Part shown: piece by piece, positions 9,926 to 18,654 of the stretch
Layout of the letters: each line of letters opens with the position of its first letter
How positions within the stretch are numbered: the first letter of the stretch is position 1
From: Pseudomonas fluorescens
GTDB taxonomy: Bacteria; Pseudomonadota; Gammaproteobacteria; Pseudomonadales; Pseudomonadaceae
Assembly: GCF_005938625.1 (NCBI RefSeq)
Contig: NZ_VCNJ01000040.1
Span: 186,001-250,000, forward strand
Reading direction: 5' to 3'
DNA length: 64,000 nucleotides
Notes under the pieces: model-generated
Database searches by the model: none
What the model was told of the DNA's origin: nothing
Seen by the model: only the letters and a program-made list of their open reading frames with translations
Made by a program: the position numbers and the translations under genes

Positions 9926-10441
9926 ATGCGCTGGTTGCTTGCCCTGTTTTGCCTGTCGGTCGTTACCGTCTCCCAAGCGTCATTCGTGACCACTGTGACG
10001 CCGTCGAATACGCCTCTTATCGAAAAAGTTCTGGTGCTTAAGTCGGCTCATCAACTGCAGTTGATCGCCGACGGCAAGCCGCTGAAGACCTATCGCATTT
10101 CCTTGGGCAAGGGCGCGAAAAAAGGCCCGAAACTGATTGAAGGCGACAAACGCACACCGGAAGGTTTCTATTGGATCGACTGGCGCAAGACCAGCGACAA
10201 ATTCAACCTGTCGATGCACATCTCCTACCCGAACATCAGCGATTCCGCCCGCGCCCGTCGCGAAGGCGTCGAACCCGGCGGCATGATCATGATCCACGGC
10301 ACGCCGGATTCGGAAGAAACCCCGGAAGATCTGTTCCACACCCTGGACTGGACTGATGGCTGCGTCGCCATGCGCAACGTTGATATGCGCGAAGTGTGGA
10401 ATCTGGTGCCGGACGGCACGATGGTCGAAATCCGCCCTTAA
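9926..10441 (+). CDS. L,D-transpeptidase (YkuD) family, exported
   Basis: A 171-residue protein with a cleavable signal peptide (MRWLLALFCLSVVTVSQA) and a YkuD domain. The catalytic signature is HGTPDSEETPEDLFHTLDWTDGCVAMRN (shown in the translation in parts HGTPD and DWTDGCVAMRN) near residues 124-150, with the nucleophile in DGCVAM. Such periplasmic enzymes cross-link peptidoglycan or attach lipoprotein to it. The ATG at 9926 is preferred because it follows TGGGGAAT and begins the signal peptide directly. Confidence 0.88.
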   Translation: MRWLLALFCLSVVTVSQASFVTTVTPSNTPLIEKVLVLKSAHQLQLIADGKPLKTYRISLGKGAKKGPKLIEGDKRTPEGFYWIDWRKTSDKFNLSMHISYPNISDSARARREGVEPGGMIMIHGTPDSEETPEDLFHTLDWTDGCVAMRNVDMREVWNLVPDGTMVEIRP

Positions 10442-10475
10442 TCCCTGACCACTGGTCACCTGCAAAAAAATAAAT

Positions 10476-10557
10476 CAAAAGATCGTAGCCTGCGGCAGCG
10501 CCTACAAGGGTGATACCACTCTCAACTATAGGAGCTGCCGCAGGCTGCGATCTTTTG
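10476..10557. repeat. REPIN (AAAAGATCG...CTGCGGCAGC family)
   Basis: Inverted copies of CAAAAGATCGTAGCCTGCGG...GC and its complement, with about 35 bp between, form a large hairpin after the L,D-transpeptidase gene. The terminal T-run may also let it work as a terminator. Confidence 0.85.
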
Positions 10558-10576
10558 TTTTTTACAGCCCACCTTT

Positions 10577-10671
10577 AATACCACTTCAAACCACCCCCTC
10601 TAAACCCCGCCATTTCATTGGATTAACCGCCCATTGCCTGCGTTGACATGGTATTCAAGTGGTATTAATTT
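10577..10671 (+). promoter_or_regulatory. nag promoter with candidate GntR operators
   Basis: A sigma70-like promoter is visible: TTGACA at 10643-10648, a 17-bp spacer and TAATTT at 10666-10671. The spacer itself consists of two direct TGGTATT copies 11 bp apart (10649-10666). A second site of the same type lies inverted at 10577-10594 and shares the 10-mer AAGTGGTATT. Location inside the promoter and next to a GntR/HutC gene suggests binding sites for that regulator. Operator identity is inference. Confidence 0.55.
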
Positions 10672-10724
10672 CCGCCCCACAAGCGAGCCACAACAATCCT
10701 ATACTCGCGACGGAAATGCCCTAC

Positions 10725-11456
10725 ATGAACGACCTCCATGCCCTACGTCCCGATGACTCCCAGCCGACACCGCTGTACTTGCAATTGGCACGTAATCTGG
10801 AAGCGGCGATCCATGCCGGGCAGTGGAAGTCCGAGCAGGCGATGCCCTCGGAACGCAACCTCAGCGAGCAACTGGGCATTTCCCGAGTCACCGCGCGCAA
10901 AGCACTGGAAGTCCTCCTCGATCAAGGCCTGATCCGTCGCCTGCAAGGTTCCGGCACTTTCATCACCCCACGCCTCGAACAGCCGTTGTCGCGCCTCTCG
11001 GGTTTCAGCGAAATGCTCCGCCTCAAGGGCTTTGTACCCAGCTCGCAATGGCTGGAACGCGAAATCACCCTGCCGACCCACGAAGAACTGATCCGCCTCA
11101 GCCTGTCGCCGAACGACAAGGTCGCGCGCATGAAGCGTCTGCGCAAAGCCGATGACACGGTGATGGCCATCGAGATGAGCACCCTGCCCGCCTCGATCAT
11201 GCCGAAACCGCAACGGGTCGGCGATTCGCTCTACGAATACCTCGACGGCATCGGCAAACCGATCGTCCGCGCCTTGCAACACATCCAGGCAATCAACGCC
11301 TCGGACGAATTTGCCGCGCTGGTCGGCATCGCCCCCGGCACCGCCATGCTGCTGATGACCCGGGTCGGCTATCTGGAAGACAACACGCCGATCGAAGTCA
11401 CCGACACCTATTGCCGCAACGACTACTACGACTTTGTTGCAGAGCTTCGCCGCTGA
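10725..11456 (+). CDS. GntR/HutC-family regulator of GlcNAc utilisation (NagR/NagQ type)
   Basis: A 243-residue regulator with an N-terminal winged helix-turn-helix (PLYLQLARNLEAAIHAG, then PSERNLSEQLGISRVTARKA, about residues 13-75) and a C-terminal UTRA effector domain ending ITDTYCRNDYYDF-like (IEVTDTYCRNDYYDF). It is the first gene of the nag operon and probably represses it until glucosamine-6-P or GlcNAc-6-P binds the UTRA domain, as known for NagR/DasR relatives. The ATG at 10725 has CGGA about 11 bases upstream; an ATG at 10716 is possible. Confidence 0.88.
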   Translation: MNDLHALRPDDSQPTPLYLQLARNLEAAIHAGQWKSEQAMPSERNLSEQLGISRVTARKALEVLLDQGLIRRLQGSGTFITPRLEQPLSRLSGFSEMLRLKGFVPSSQWLEREITLPTHEELIRLSLSPNDKVARMKRLRKADDTVMAIEMSTLPASIMPKPQRVGDSLYEYLDGIGKPIVRALQHIQAINASDEFAALVGIAPGTAMLLMTRVGYLEDNTPIEVTDTYCRNDYYDFVAELRR

Positions 11457-11485
11457 TCAGCAGCAAGCCAAACGAGAGAAGCGAA

Positions 11486-12592
11486 ATGTCCGAAGACAAC
11501 ATCCTCACCGCCAGCGGCTGGGTTCGCGGCCGGCTGATTCACGAACACGGTAAAGTCGTGTCGATCGAAGGCGTGCCTTGCGACCCGGCGAGTAACGATC
11601 TTCCGTATCTGCTGCCGGGCTTCATCGATTTGCACGTCCACGGCGGCGGCGGCAAAGACATCATGGAAGGCGCCAGCGCTTTCGAAACCATCACCAGAAC
11701 CCACGTGCGTTTCGGCACCACCTCGCTGCTGGCCACCACCATGACCGCGCCGAGTGCCGAGATTTCTAGGGTTTTGAAGGAAGTCGGAGAGTTCTGCGAA
11801 CAGCGTCCGAAAGGCGCCGCACGGGTCCTCGGCGTACACCTCGAAGGCCCGTACATCAATCCCGGCAAACTCGGCGCACAACCGAATTTCGCCCACACCG
11901 CATTGATGGCCGAAGTCGAAGAATACCTGGCACTGGCGCCGATTCGAGTGATCACCATCGCTCCGGAAATCGCCGGTCACGACGCGTTGATTCGCGAACT
12001 GAGCAGCCGTGGCGTACGCATGCAGATCGGCCACACCCTCGGCAGCTACGAAGAAGGCGTTGCCGCACTGGATGCCGGCGCGACCAGCTTCACCCACCTC
12101 TACAACGCCATGAGCCCGCTGCATCACCGTGAACCGGGGATCGTTGGCGCCGCACTGGCCCACGCCAAATTCGCCGAGCTGATTCCGGATTTGTTGCATG
12201 TGCACCCCGGCGCGATCCGCGTGGCTCTGCGCTCGATCCCGTGCCTGTATTGCGTCACCGATTCGACCGCTGCCGCCGGCATGCCCGACGGTGAATACAA
12301 GCTCGGTAGCCACACCGTGACCAAATGCCTGGGCGGCGTACGCCTGCCTGACGGCACTTTGGCCGGCAGCACGCTGACCATGGATCAGGCCCTGCGCAAT
12401 CTGGTGAAGATCGGTTTGCCGATCGCCGAAGCCTCGCAGCGTCTGTCGCAATTTCCCGCCGATTATCTCGGCATCAACGAACGCGGGCGCCTTGCACCTG
12501 GTGCCTGGGCCGACTGCGTGCGGCTGGATCGCTCACTCACACTGACCGCTGTCATGGTCGAAGGAGAAGACATTGACTTCAAAAATGCTTGA
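11486..12592 (+). CDS. nagA: N-acetylglucosamine-6-phosphate deacetylase
   Basis: NagA converts GlcNAc-6-P to glucosamine-6-P and acetate. The 368-residue amidohydrolase shows FIDLHVHGGGGKDIME near residue 47, the metal-binding Glu in HLEGPYINPGKLGAQ near 118-132, QIGHTLGS near 178, HLYNAMSPLHHREPG near 202 and the catalytic Asp in YCVTDSTAAAGMPDG near 257. It follows the regulator by 29 bp with GAGAGAAG as ribosome binding site, and its 3' end overlaps the next gene by 20 bp. Confidence 0.95.
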   Translation: MSEDNILTASGWVRGRLIHEHGKVVSIEGVPCDPASNDLPYLLPGFIDLHVHGGGGKDIMEGASAFETITRTHVRFGTTSLLATTMTAPSAEISRVLKEVGEFCEQRPKGAARVLGVHLEGPYINPGKLGAQPNFAHTALMAEVEEYLALAPIRVITIAPEIAGHDALIRELSSRGVRMQIGHTLGSYEEGVAALDAGATSFTHLYNAMSPLHHREPGIVGAALAHAKFAELIPDLLHVHPGAIRVALRSIPCLYCVTDSTAAAGMPDGEYKLGSHTVTKCLGGVRLPDGTLAGSTLTMDQALRNLVKIGLPIAEASQRLSQFPADYLGINERGRLAPGAWADCVRLDRSLTLTAVMVEGEDIDFKNA

Positions 12593-13595
12593 GGAGGCGC
12601 TGTCCTCCTTCGAGGCCGTGCAAGCCCAACTGCAACAGCTCGACCCGGCAATGATCGAGATCGCCGGACGCCTGCGCCGTCAGCCACCGCAAGTGGCGAT
12701 GACCGTCGCACGCGGCAGCTCCGACCACGCGGCGAGCTACTTCGCTTACCTGACCATGCAGCAATTGGGCGTACCGGTGGCGTCGTTGCCGATGTCGGTG
12801 GTGACCATGCAGCAGGCGCCGTTGAAGGTCAGCGGTCAGGTGGCGTTCGCGTTCTCGCAGTCGGGACAGAGCCCGGATCTGGTCAACAGCCTGCGTCTGT
12901 TGCGCAAGCGTGGCGCGCTGAGCGTGTCAATGGTCAACGCCGCCGATTCGCCACTGGAAGCCGCGTGCGAATTCAGCCTGCCGCTACTCGCCGGCACTGA
13001 AAGCAGCGTCGCCGCGACCAAGAGTTTTATCGCCACTCTCAGCGCCAGCGCTCGTTTGATCGCGCACTGGAAAGAAGACAGCGAATTGCTCGAAGCCGGT
13101 AACGCCCTGCCTGAAGGTCTGCGTGAAGCGGCAAAACAGGACTGGAGCGTGGCCATCGAAGCGTTGCGCGATTGCGAGCGTTTGATGGTCATCGGCCGTG
13201 GCGCCGGTTTTGCCATCGCCCAGGAAGCGGCGCTGAAATTCAAGGAAACCTCGGCGATTCAGGCCGAAGCATTCAGCAGCGCCGAAGTGCGTCACGGCCC
13301 GATGGCGCTCATCGATGAACACTATCCATTGTTGGTGTTCGCACCGCGCGGCGCCGAGCAGGCTGGCTTGTTGAGCCTCGCGGCAGAAATGCGTCAACGC
13401 GGCGCCCGCGTGCTGCTGGCCGCGCCGGATGATGTGAGCGAGCGCGACCTGACCCTGACCCGCGCCGAGCACCCGGCCCTCGATCCGATTCTGGCAATTC
13501 AGAGTTTCTACGTGATGGCCGCCGGTTTGGCCGTGGCCCGAGGCATGGACCCGGATCAGCCGCGTCACCTGAGCAAAGTGACCCGCACGCACTAA
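12573..13595 (+). CDS. SIS-domain glucosamine-6-phosphate deaminase (NagB-II type)
   Basis: A 340-residue protein with two SIS domains, comparable to the isomerase half of GlmS without the glutaminase. Sugar-phosphate motifs include ARGSSDHAA near 51, AFSQSGQSPDLV near 94 and SSVAATKSF near 148. In Pseudomonas and Shewanella, proteins of this type deaminate glucosamine-6-P to fructose-6-P in place of NagB. The start is an unusual TTG at 12573, chosen because AAGGAG stands 6-7 bases upstream; the next ATG (12585) is too far from it. The gene overlaps nagA by 20 bp, implying coupling. Confidence 0.85.
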   Translation: MTSKMLEEALSSFEAVQAQLQQLDPAMIEIAGRLRRQPPQVAMTVARGSSDHAASYFAYLTMQQLGVPVASLPMSVVTMQQAPLKVSGQVAFAFSQSGQSPDLVNSLRLLRKRGALSVSMVNAADSPLEAACEFSLPLLAGTESSVAATKSFIATLSASARLIAHWKEDSELLEAGNALPEGLREAAKQDWSVAIEALRDCERLMVIGRGAGFAIAQEAALKFKETSAIQAEAFSSAEVRHGPMALIDEHYPLLVFAPRGAEQAGLLSLAAEMRQRGARVLLAAPDDVSERDLTLTRAEHPALDPILAIQSFYVMAAGLAVARGMDPDQPRHLSKVTRTH

Positions 13596-13623
13596 CAACT
13601 GCTGATTGATGCAGACCCCTGAA

Positions 13624-13706
13624 GGAGCTGCCGAAGGCTGCGATCTTTTGATTTTGATTCACAGAAAAACAAGATCAAAAGATCGCAGCCTGCGGCAGCT
13701 CCTACA
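13624..13706. repeat. REPIN (AAAAGATCGCAGCC family)
   Basis: Inverted REP copies GGAGCTGCCGAAGGCTGCGA and its near complement lie in the 150-bp gap between the deaminase and PTS genes, within the otherwise tight nag operon. Such hairpins may lower downstream transcript levels or protect the upstream mRNA. Confidence 0.85.
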
Positions 13707-13745
13707 GAGGACATCGAACCGAGATTTAACCGATGAGACCGAGCC

Positions 13746-16259
13746 ATGCACAACAACAATAAAGAGCTGACCCTCAGCGCCCCGCTCAGCGGCCCGGTGC
13801 TCACGCTCGCCAAAGTCCCGGACGCGGTGTTCGCCAGCGGCGCGATGGGCGACGGCATCGCCATCGACCCGATCAACGACACGCTGTACTCGCCGTGCGC
13901 CGGGGTGATCATTCACGTCGCGCGCACCGGCCACGCTCTCACCGTACGTGCCGACAACGGCGCGGAAATCCTCCTGCACCTGGGCCTCGACACCGTTGAG
14001 TTGAACGGCGAAGGCTTCTCGATGCTGGTCAAGGATGGCACGCGTGTCAGCAAGGGCCAGCCGTTGTTGCGCTATGACCTGGACAAGGTCGGCCAGCAAT
14101 GCAAAAGCCTCGTCAGCTTGTTGATCCTGACCAACAGCCAGGATTTTCAGGTGCGTCCGATCACGCTCAAAGCGGTGAAAGTTGGCGAACCGTTACTGCA
14201 CATTGTTGCGCGCAACAGTTCGGCGGCGAATGTTGCAGACGTGGGTGGGCCTGATGTTCATGGCCATGTTCTGGTGGCGCATCGCGGCGGCTTGCATGCG
14301 CGCCCTGCGGCGCTGATTCGGCAGACCGCGCAAGGTTTCAAAAGCCAGTCGCAACTGCACTTCGCCGGCAAATCGGCGCCGTGCAACAGCCTGATCGGTC
14401 TGATGGGGCTGGCGGTTGGCGAGCAGGATGAAGTGCAGGTCAGCTGTCAGGGGCCGGATGCCGAAGCGGCGCTGCAAGCGTTGCTCACGGCGTTGGCCAC
14501 GGCGCTGCCGGATGATCATCACGCTGCTGCACCGATCCATGTTGCGCCTCTTAAACGTCCGGCCGAAGCAGGTGTGTTGCACGGTGTCTGCGCCGCACCG
14601 GGATTGGTCGGCGGGCCGCTGTTTCGCTTGAGCGTGATCAGTTTGCCGGCGGATGCCGGTAATCACGATCCGATGCAACAGCAGTCGGTTCTCGACGCTG
14701 CGCTAACTCGGGTACGCAACGAAATCGACGGCACCCTCGCCCAAGCGAAAAAACACAAGAATGCCGATGAAGAAGCAATCTTCGCCGCGCATTTGGCACT
14801 GCTGGAAGATCCGGCACTGCTCGATGCTGCACAGCAATCCATCGAACAAGGCACTGCAGCGACTCACGCCTGGAGCCAGTCGATCGATGTGCAGTGCGAA
14901 GTCCTGCAGCACACCGGCAGCGCACTGTTGGCGGAACGCGCCAACGATCTGCGCGACCTTAAACAACGCGTGTTGCGTGCGTTGCTCGGTGAGGCGTGGA
15001 ATTACGACGTGCCGGCCGGCGCCATCGTCGCCGCACATGAATTGACGCCGTCGGATCTGCTGCAACTCAGCGCGCAAGGTGTCGCCGGGTTGTGCATGGC
15101 CGAGGGGGGCGCGACTTCGCACGTGGCGATCCTGGCGCGGGGTAAAGGTTTGCCATGCATGGTGGCGCTGGGTTCGGCGCTGCTTGATCAGCCGCAAGGT
15201 CAATCGGTGGTGCTCGATGCCGATGGCGGTCGTCTGGAACTGACGCCCAACGCTGAACGTCTGGCTGAAGTTCAGCAGGCGCAAATCGAACGCCAGCAAC
15301 GTCGCGATGCTCAACAAGCCAAAGCTCACCTGCCTGCCGAAACGCGAAATGGCGTGCACATCGAAGTCGTCGCCAATGTCGCCTCCAGCAGTGAAGCGGC
15401 GGACGCCTTTGCCAATGGCGCCGATGGTGTAGGCCTCTTGCGCACCGAGTTTTTGTTCGTCGACCGCCAGACCGCGCCGGACGTCGAGGAACAGCGCAGC
15501 GCCTATCAAGCCGTGATCGATGCAATGGGCGATCACCCAGTAATCATCCGCACCATCGATGTCGGCGGCGACAAGCAACTCGACTATCTGCCGCTACCCA
15601 TCGAAGCCAACCCGGTGCTCGGCCTGCGCGGCATTCGTCTGGCTCAGGCCCGCCCGGAAATTCTCGATCAACAATTGCGCGCGCTGCTGCAAGTCAGCCC
15701 GCTGCGCCGCTGCCGAATCCTGCTGCCGATGGTCACCGAAGTGGATGAGCTGCTGCACATTCGCCAACGCGTCGACGCCCTGTGCCTGGAGATGAACATC
15801 GCGCAGCGCCCGGAAATCGGCGTGATGATCGAAGTCCCCGCCGCCGCGCTGCAAGCCGAGCAACTCGCCGAACACGCCGACTTCCTCTCGATCGGCACCA
15901 ACGATTTGTCGCAATACACCCTGGCCATGGACCGCGACCACGCCGGTCTGGCCGCCCGCGTCGACGCCCTGCACCCAGCGCTGTTGCGCCTGATCGCCAT
16001 GACCTGCGAAGGCGCGGCGGTGCACAAGCGTTGGGTCGGCGTCTGCGGCGCACTCGCCTCCGATCCGCTGGCGACGCCGGTGTTGATCGGTCTGGGCGTT
16101 ACCGAATTGTCGGTCAGCCCGGTGCAGATCGGTGAAATCAAGGATCGCGTGCGCCAGGTGCACGAAGCCGAATGCCAGCGCCTCAGCCGCGACCTGCTCA
16201 AGTTGAGCAGCGCCGCCGCCGTGCGCCACGCCTGTCATCAACATTGGCCTCTGCGCTAA
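13746..16259 (+). CDS. nagF: Fused PTS EIIA(Glc-type)-HPr-Enzyme I for GlcNAc
   Basis: An 837-residue phosphotransferase fusion that takes phosphate from PEP down to the sugar permease. Domains: EIIA, residues about 1-150, with His78 in LLHLGLDTVEL; HPr, about 172-260, with His184 in HRGGLHARPAA; Enzyme I, about 275-820, with His459 in EGGATSHVAIL, the PEP-binding GVGLLRTEFLF and Cys767 in GVCGALASDP. All four phospho-transfer or catalytic residues are present, so the protein looks intact. It is followed 23 bp later by nagE, whose IIBC lacks a fused IIA, so the EIIA here should supply it. Confidence 0.93.
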   Translation: MHNNNKELTLSAPLSGPVLTLAKVPDAVFASGAMGDGIAIDPINDTLYSPCAGVIIHVARTGHALTVRADNGAEILLHLGLDTVELNGEGFSMLVKDGTRVSKGQPLLRYDLDKVGQQCKSLVSLLILTNSQDFQVRPITLKAVKVGEPLLHIVARNSSAANVADVGGPDVHGHVLVAHRGGLHARPAALIRQTAQGFKSQSQLHFAGKSAPCNSLIGLMGLAVGEQDEVQVSCQGPDAEAALQALLTALATALPDDHHAAAPIHVAPLKRPAEAGVLHGVCAAPGLVGGPLFRLSVISLPADAGNHDPMQQQSVLDAALTRVRNEIDGTLAQAKKHKNADEEAIFAAHLALLEDPALLDAAQQSIEQGTAATHAWSQSIDVQCEVLQHTGSALLAERANDLRDLKQRVLRALLGEAWNYDVPAGAIVAAHELTPSDLLQLSAQGVAGLCMAEGGATSHVAILARGKGLPCMVALGSALLDQPQGQSVVLDADGGRLELTPNAERLAEVQQAQIERQQRRDAQQAKAHLPAETRNGVHIEVVANVASSSEAADAFANGADGVGLLRTEFLFVDRQTAPDVEEQRSAYQAVIDAMGDHPVIIRTIDVGGDKQLDYLPLPIEANPVLGLRGIRLAQARPEILDQQLRALLQVSPLRRCRILLPMVTEVDELLHIRQRVDALCLEMNIAQRPEIGVMIEVPAAALQAEQLAEHADFLSIGTNDLSQYTLAMDRDHAGLAARVDALHPALLRLIAMTCEGAAVHKRWVGVCGALASDPLATPVLIGLGVTELSVSPVQIGEIKDRVRQVHEAECQRLSRDLLKLSSAAAVRHACHQHWPLR

Positions 16260-16282
16260 CAAAAACAACAAGGACAAACGCC

Positions 16283-17995
16283 ATGTACCAACTCTTCATC
16301 GAAGGCCTGCAACGCCTCGGCCGCGCGCTGATGCTACCGATTGCGATCCTGCCGATTGCCGGTCTGCTGCTGCGTCTGGGTGACACTGACCTGCTGAACA
16401 TCGCAATCATCCATGACGCCGGACAGGTGATCTTCGCCAACCTGGCAATGATCTTCGCCATCGGCATCGCCGTCGGTTTCGCCAAGGACAACAACGGCAC
16501 CGCTGGCTTGGCCGGGGTGATCGGTTATCTGGTGATGATCTCCACGCTCAAGGTGCTCGATGCGAGCATCAACATGGGCATGCTCGCCGGTATCGTCAGC
16601 GGCCTGATGGCCGGCGCGCTGTACAACCGCTTCAAGGACATCAAGTTGCCGGAGTACCTGGCGTTCTTCGGCGGCCGGCGGTTCGTGCCGATTGTCACCG
16701 GGTTCGCGGCGGTGGGTCTGGGCGTGGTGTTCGGCTATATCTGGCCGCCGATCCAGCACGGCATCAACAGCTTCGGCGCGTTGATGATGGAAAGCGGCAG
16801 CATTGGCGCGTTCGTGTTTGGCGTGTTCAACCGCCTGCTGATCGTCACCGGCCTGCACCACATCCTCAACAACATGGCGTGGTTCGTCTTCGGCAATTTC
16901 ACCGATCCAACCACAGGCGCATTGGTGACGGGCGATCTGTCGCGCTACTTCGCTGGCGATCCGAAGGGCGGCCAGTTCATGACCGGCATGTTCCCGATGA
17001 TGATCTTCGGCCTGCCGGCGGCGTGTCTGGCGATGTATCGCAATGCCCTGCCGGAACGCCGCAAGGTGATGGGCGGGATCTTTCTGTCGATGGCGCTGAC
17101 TTCGTTTCTGACCGGGGTGACCGAGCCGATTGAATTCGCCTTCATGTTTTTGGCACCGTTGTTGTATCTGCTGCATGCGCTACTGACTGGATTGTCGATG
17201 GCGATTACCAACGCGCTGAACATTCACCTCGGCTTCACCTTCTCCGGCGGTTTCATCGACATGGTGCTGGGTTGGGGGCGTTCTACCAATGGCTGGTTGG
17301 TGATCCCGGTCGGGCTGGCGTATGCCGTGGTGTATTACGCGGTGTTTGATTTCTGTATTCGTCGTTTCAATTTGAAGACGCCGGGGCGTGAGGACGTCGC
17401 TGTCAGTGAAAAAGCCGTGTTGACTGAGAACGAGCGCGCCAGTGCCTACATCAAGGCGTTGGGCGGAGCAGAGAACTTGCTCACCGTCGGTGCCTGCACC
17501 ACGCGGTTGCGACTGGAGATGGTTGATCGCAACAAGGCTTCGGATGCGGATCTGAAAGCGTTGGGTGCGATGGCGGTAGTGCGACCGGGTAAAGGTGGGA
17601 GTTTGCAGGTTGTGGTCGGGCCGATGGCAGACAGCATTGCCGATGAGATTCGTCTGGCGATGCCTGCATTGGGGCGTGCTGTTTTGGTTGAAACCGCTGT
17701 TGTTGATGAGCCGAAAGTTATGGCCGTTGCCGGTTCCGAGGCGCAGCAATGGCTGAACGCGTTGGGCGGTGGCGACAATGTGCTGCAACTGGATTGCATT
17801 GCGATGACGCGGATTCGCCTGCAATTGGCGGATGGCAAGGCGTTGTCCGAGGCGCAGTTGAAGGATCTGGGTTGTCACGGTGTCAGCCAGTTGGATGGCG
17901 GGGTCTGGCATTTGCTGGTGGGGGATAAGGCGGCGAGTTTGAGTGGGGCGTTGGAAGCGCTGGTCAACCACAGCGAGGTCAGCGCCAAAGTCTGA
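16283..17995 (+). CDS. nagE: GlcNAc-specific PTS permease EIICB with an extra EIIB-like domain
   Basis: A 570-residue inner-membrane transporter that imports and phosphorylates N-acetylglucosamine. The EIIC membrane domain covers about residues 1-370 and includes FAKDNNGTAGLAG and TGVTEPIEFAFMF. An EIIB domain at about 388-470 has its phosphorylated Cys405 in ACTTRLRL. A second EIIB-like domain at about 488-562 begins the same way (ALGGGDNVLQL) but reads CIAMTRIRL: Cys505 is displaced two residues and the aligned site is Ala507. The second domain is therefore probably non-catalytic. The start MYQLFIEGLQRLGRALM at 16283 follows AAGGACAAACGCC. Confidence 0.93.
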   Translation: MYQLFIEGLQRLGRALMLPIAILPIAGLLLRLGDTDLLNIAIIHDAGQVIFANLAMIFAIGIAVGFAKDNNGTAGLAGVIGYLVMISTLKVLDASINMGMLAGIVSGLMAGALYNRFKDIKLPEYLAFFGGRRFVPIVTGFAAVGLGVVFGYIWPPIQHGINSFGALMMESGSIGAFVFGVFNRLLIVTGLHHILNNMAWFVFGNFTDPTTGALVTGDLSRYFAGDPKGGQFMTGMFPMMIFGLPAACLAMYRNALPERRKVMGGIFLSMALTSFLTGVTEPIEFAFMFLAPLLYLLHALLTGLSMAITNALNIHLGFTFSGGFIDMVLGWGRSTNGWLVIPVGLAYAVVYYAVFDFCIRRFNLKTPGREDVAVSEKAVLTENERASAYIKALGGAENLLTVGACTTRLRLEMVDRNKASDADLKALGAMAVVRPGKGGSLQVVVGPMADSIADEIRLAMPALGRAVLVETAVVDEPKVMAVAGSEAQQWLNALGGGDNVLQLDCIAMTRIRLQLADGKALSEAQLKDLGCHGVSQLDGGVWHLLVGDKAASLSGALEALVNHSEVSAKV

Positions 17996-18011
17996 CCCCA
18001 CACATCACCCC

Positions 18012-18112
18012 TGTAGGAGCTGCCGCAGGCTGCGATCTTTTGATTTTGCTTTTTTACAATCATAAGCAAGAGCAAAAGATAGCAGCCTCGTTTCACTCGA
18101 CAGCTCCTACAG
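18012..18112. repeat. REPIN (TGTAGGAGCTGCCGC family, variant right arm)
   Basis: The left arm TGTAGGAGCTGCCGCAGGCT is normal; the right arm has CCTCGTTTCACTCGACAG in place of CCTGCGGCAG. The same variant occurs at 41463-41556, so it is a recurring subtype. It lies just after nagE. Confidence 0.8.
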
Positions 18113-18154
18113 GGAAGCTATCTATCCGAAGAATCAGGTCGGCTTTCAGGCCGT

Positions 18155-18240
18155 CATCGCTGGCAAGCCAGGCTCCCACAGGTTCTTCACTGTTCTCAAA
18201 ATTGTGCACAACCTTGCGGGAGCCAGCCTGCTGGCGATGA
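18155..18240. repeat. REPIN-like pair (CATCGCTGGCAAGCCAGGCTCCC family)
   Basis: CATCGCTGGCAAGCCAGGCT at the left and its near complement GAGCCAGCCTGCTGGCGATG at the right face each other about 35 bp apart. This is a third REP subtype; a single copy recurs at about 19048-19073. Confidence 0.75.
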
Positions 18241-18255
18241 ACGATGACGCGGTCG

Positions 18256-18617
18256 TCAGGTTTGTGGATCGACTCGAACCAGTGCGCGGTTTACTGCGAG
18301 TTCGGCGAGCATGATGATTTGCTGGATGGCTAGTGCCGTGCTGCGTTGCAAGCCGCCGAGTTCGGTTGCGAAGTTGCTGGCCATAGCGTTTGCTGAGGCC
18401 AACGATTCACAGGCGTGGGCGAGCAGGCTTTCGGTGTCGACGCTGGAGTGGACGAGGAACATGGTGCTGGGTTTCGGGGTTTGGCGGGTTCGGGGCTGAG
18501 GTAGAAATCGAGGGCGCGTTTGATGGCTTCGCGGGTTTTTGCCAAGTCTTCGGCGCGGATGGCGGCTTCGAGTGGGGTGGTGGTTTCGGGGGGTGGATCT
18601 GGTATTAGCTTGTCCAA
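18256..18617 (-). pseudogene. DUF6124-family gene, frameshifted
   Basis: Two overlapping minus-strand frames together make one DUF6124-like protein. From the ATG at 18617 the first frame gives MDKLIPDPPPETTTPLEAAI and runs to RALDFYLSPEP. The homology then continues in another frame as TMFLVHSSVDTESLLAHACE down to LAELAVNRALVRVDP and a stop at 18256. It can be compared with the intact paralogue at 45248-45631 (RALDHYLGPP, AESLLVDACETLGSASVML, VAEMAVNQVVDKLVP). One base lost (or two gained) near 18470-18495, around a C-rich run, explains the break. It could be a true pseudogene or a sequencing error. Function of the family is unknown. Confidence 0.75.
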
Positions 18618-18654
18618 AATTCAACTCCTGCTACTGCAAGTGTGGATGCCATCG

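Noticed and set aside
18460..18500. Programmed -1 frameshift in the DUF6124 gene
   Set aside because: No canonical slippery heptamer (X XXY YYZ) stands in the right frame, and the paralogue needs no frameshift.
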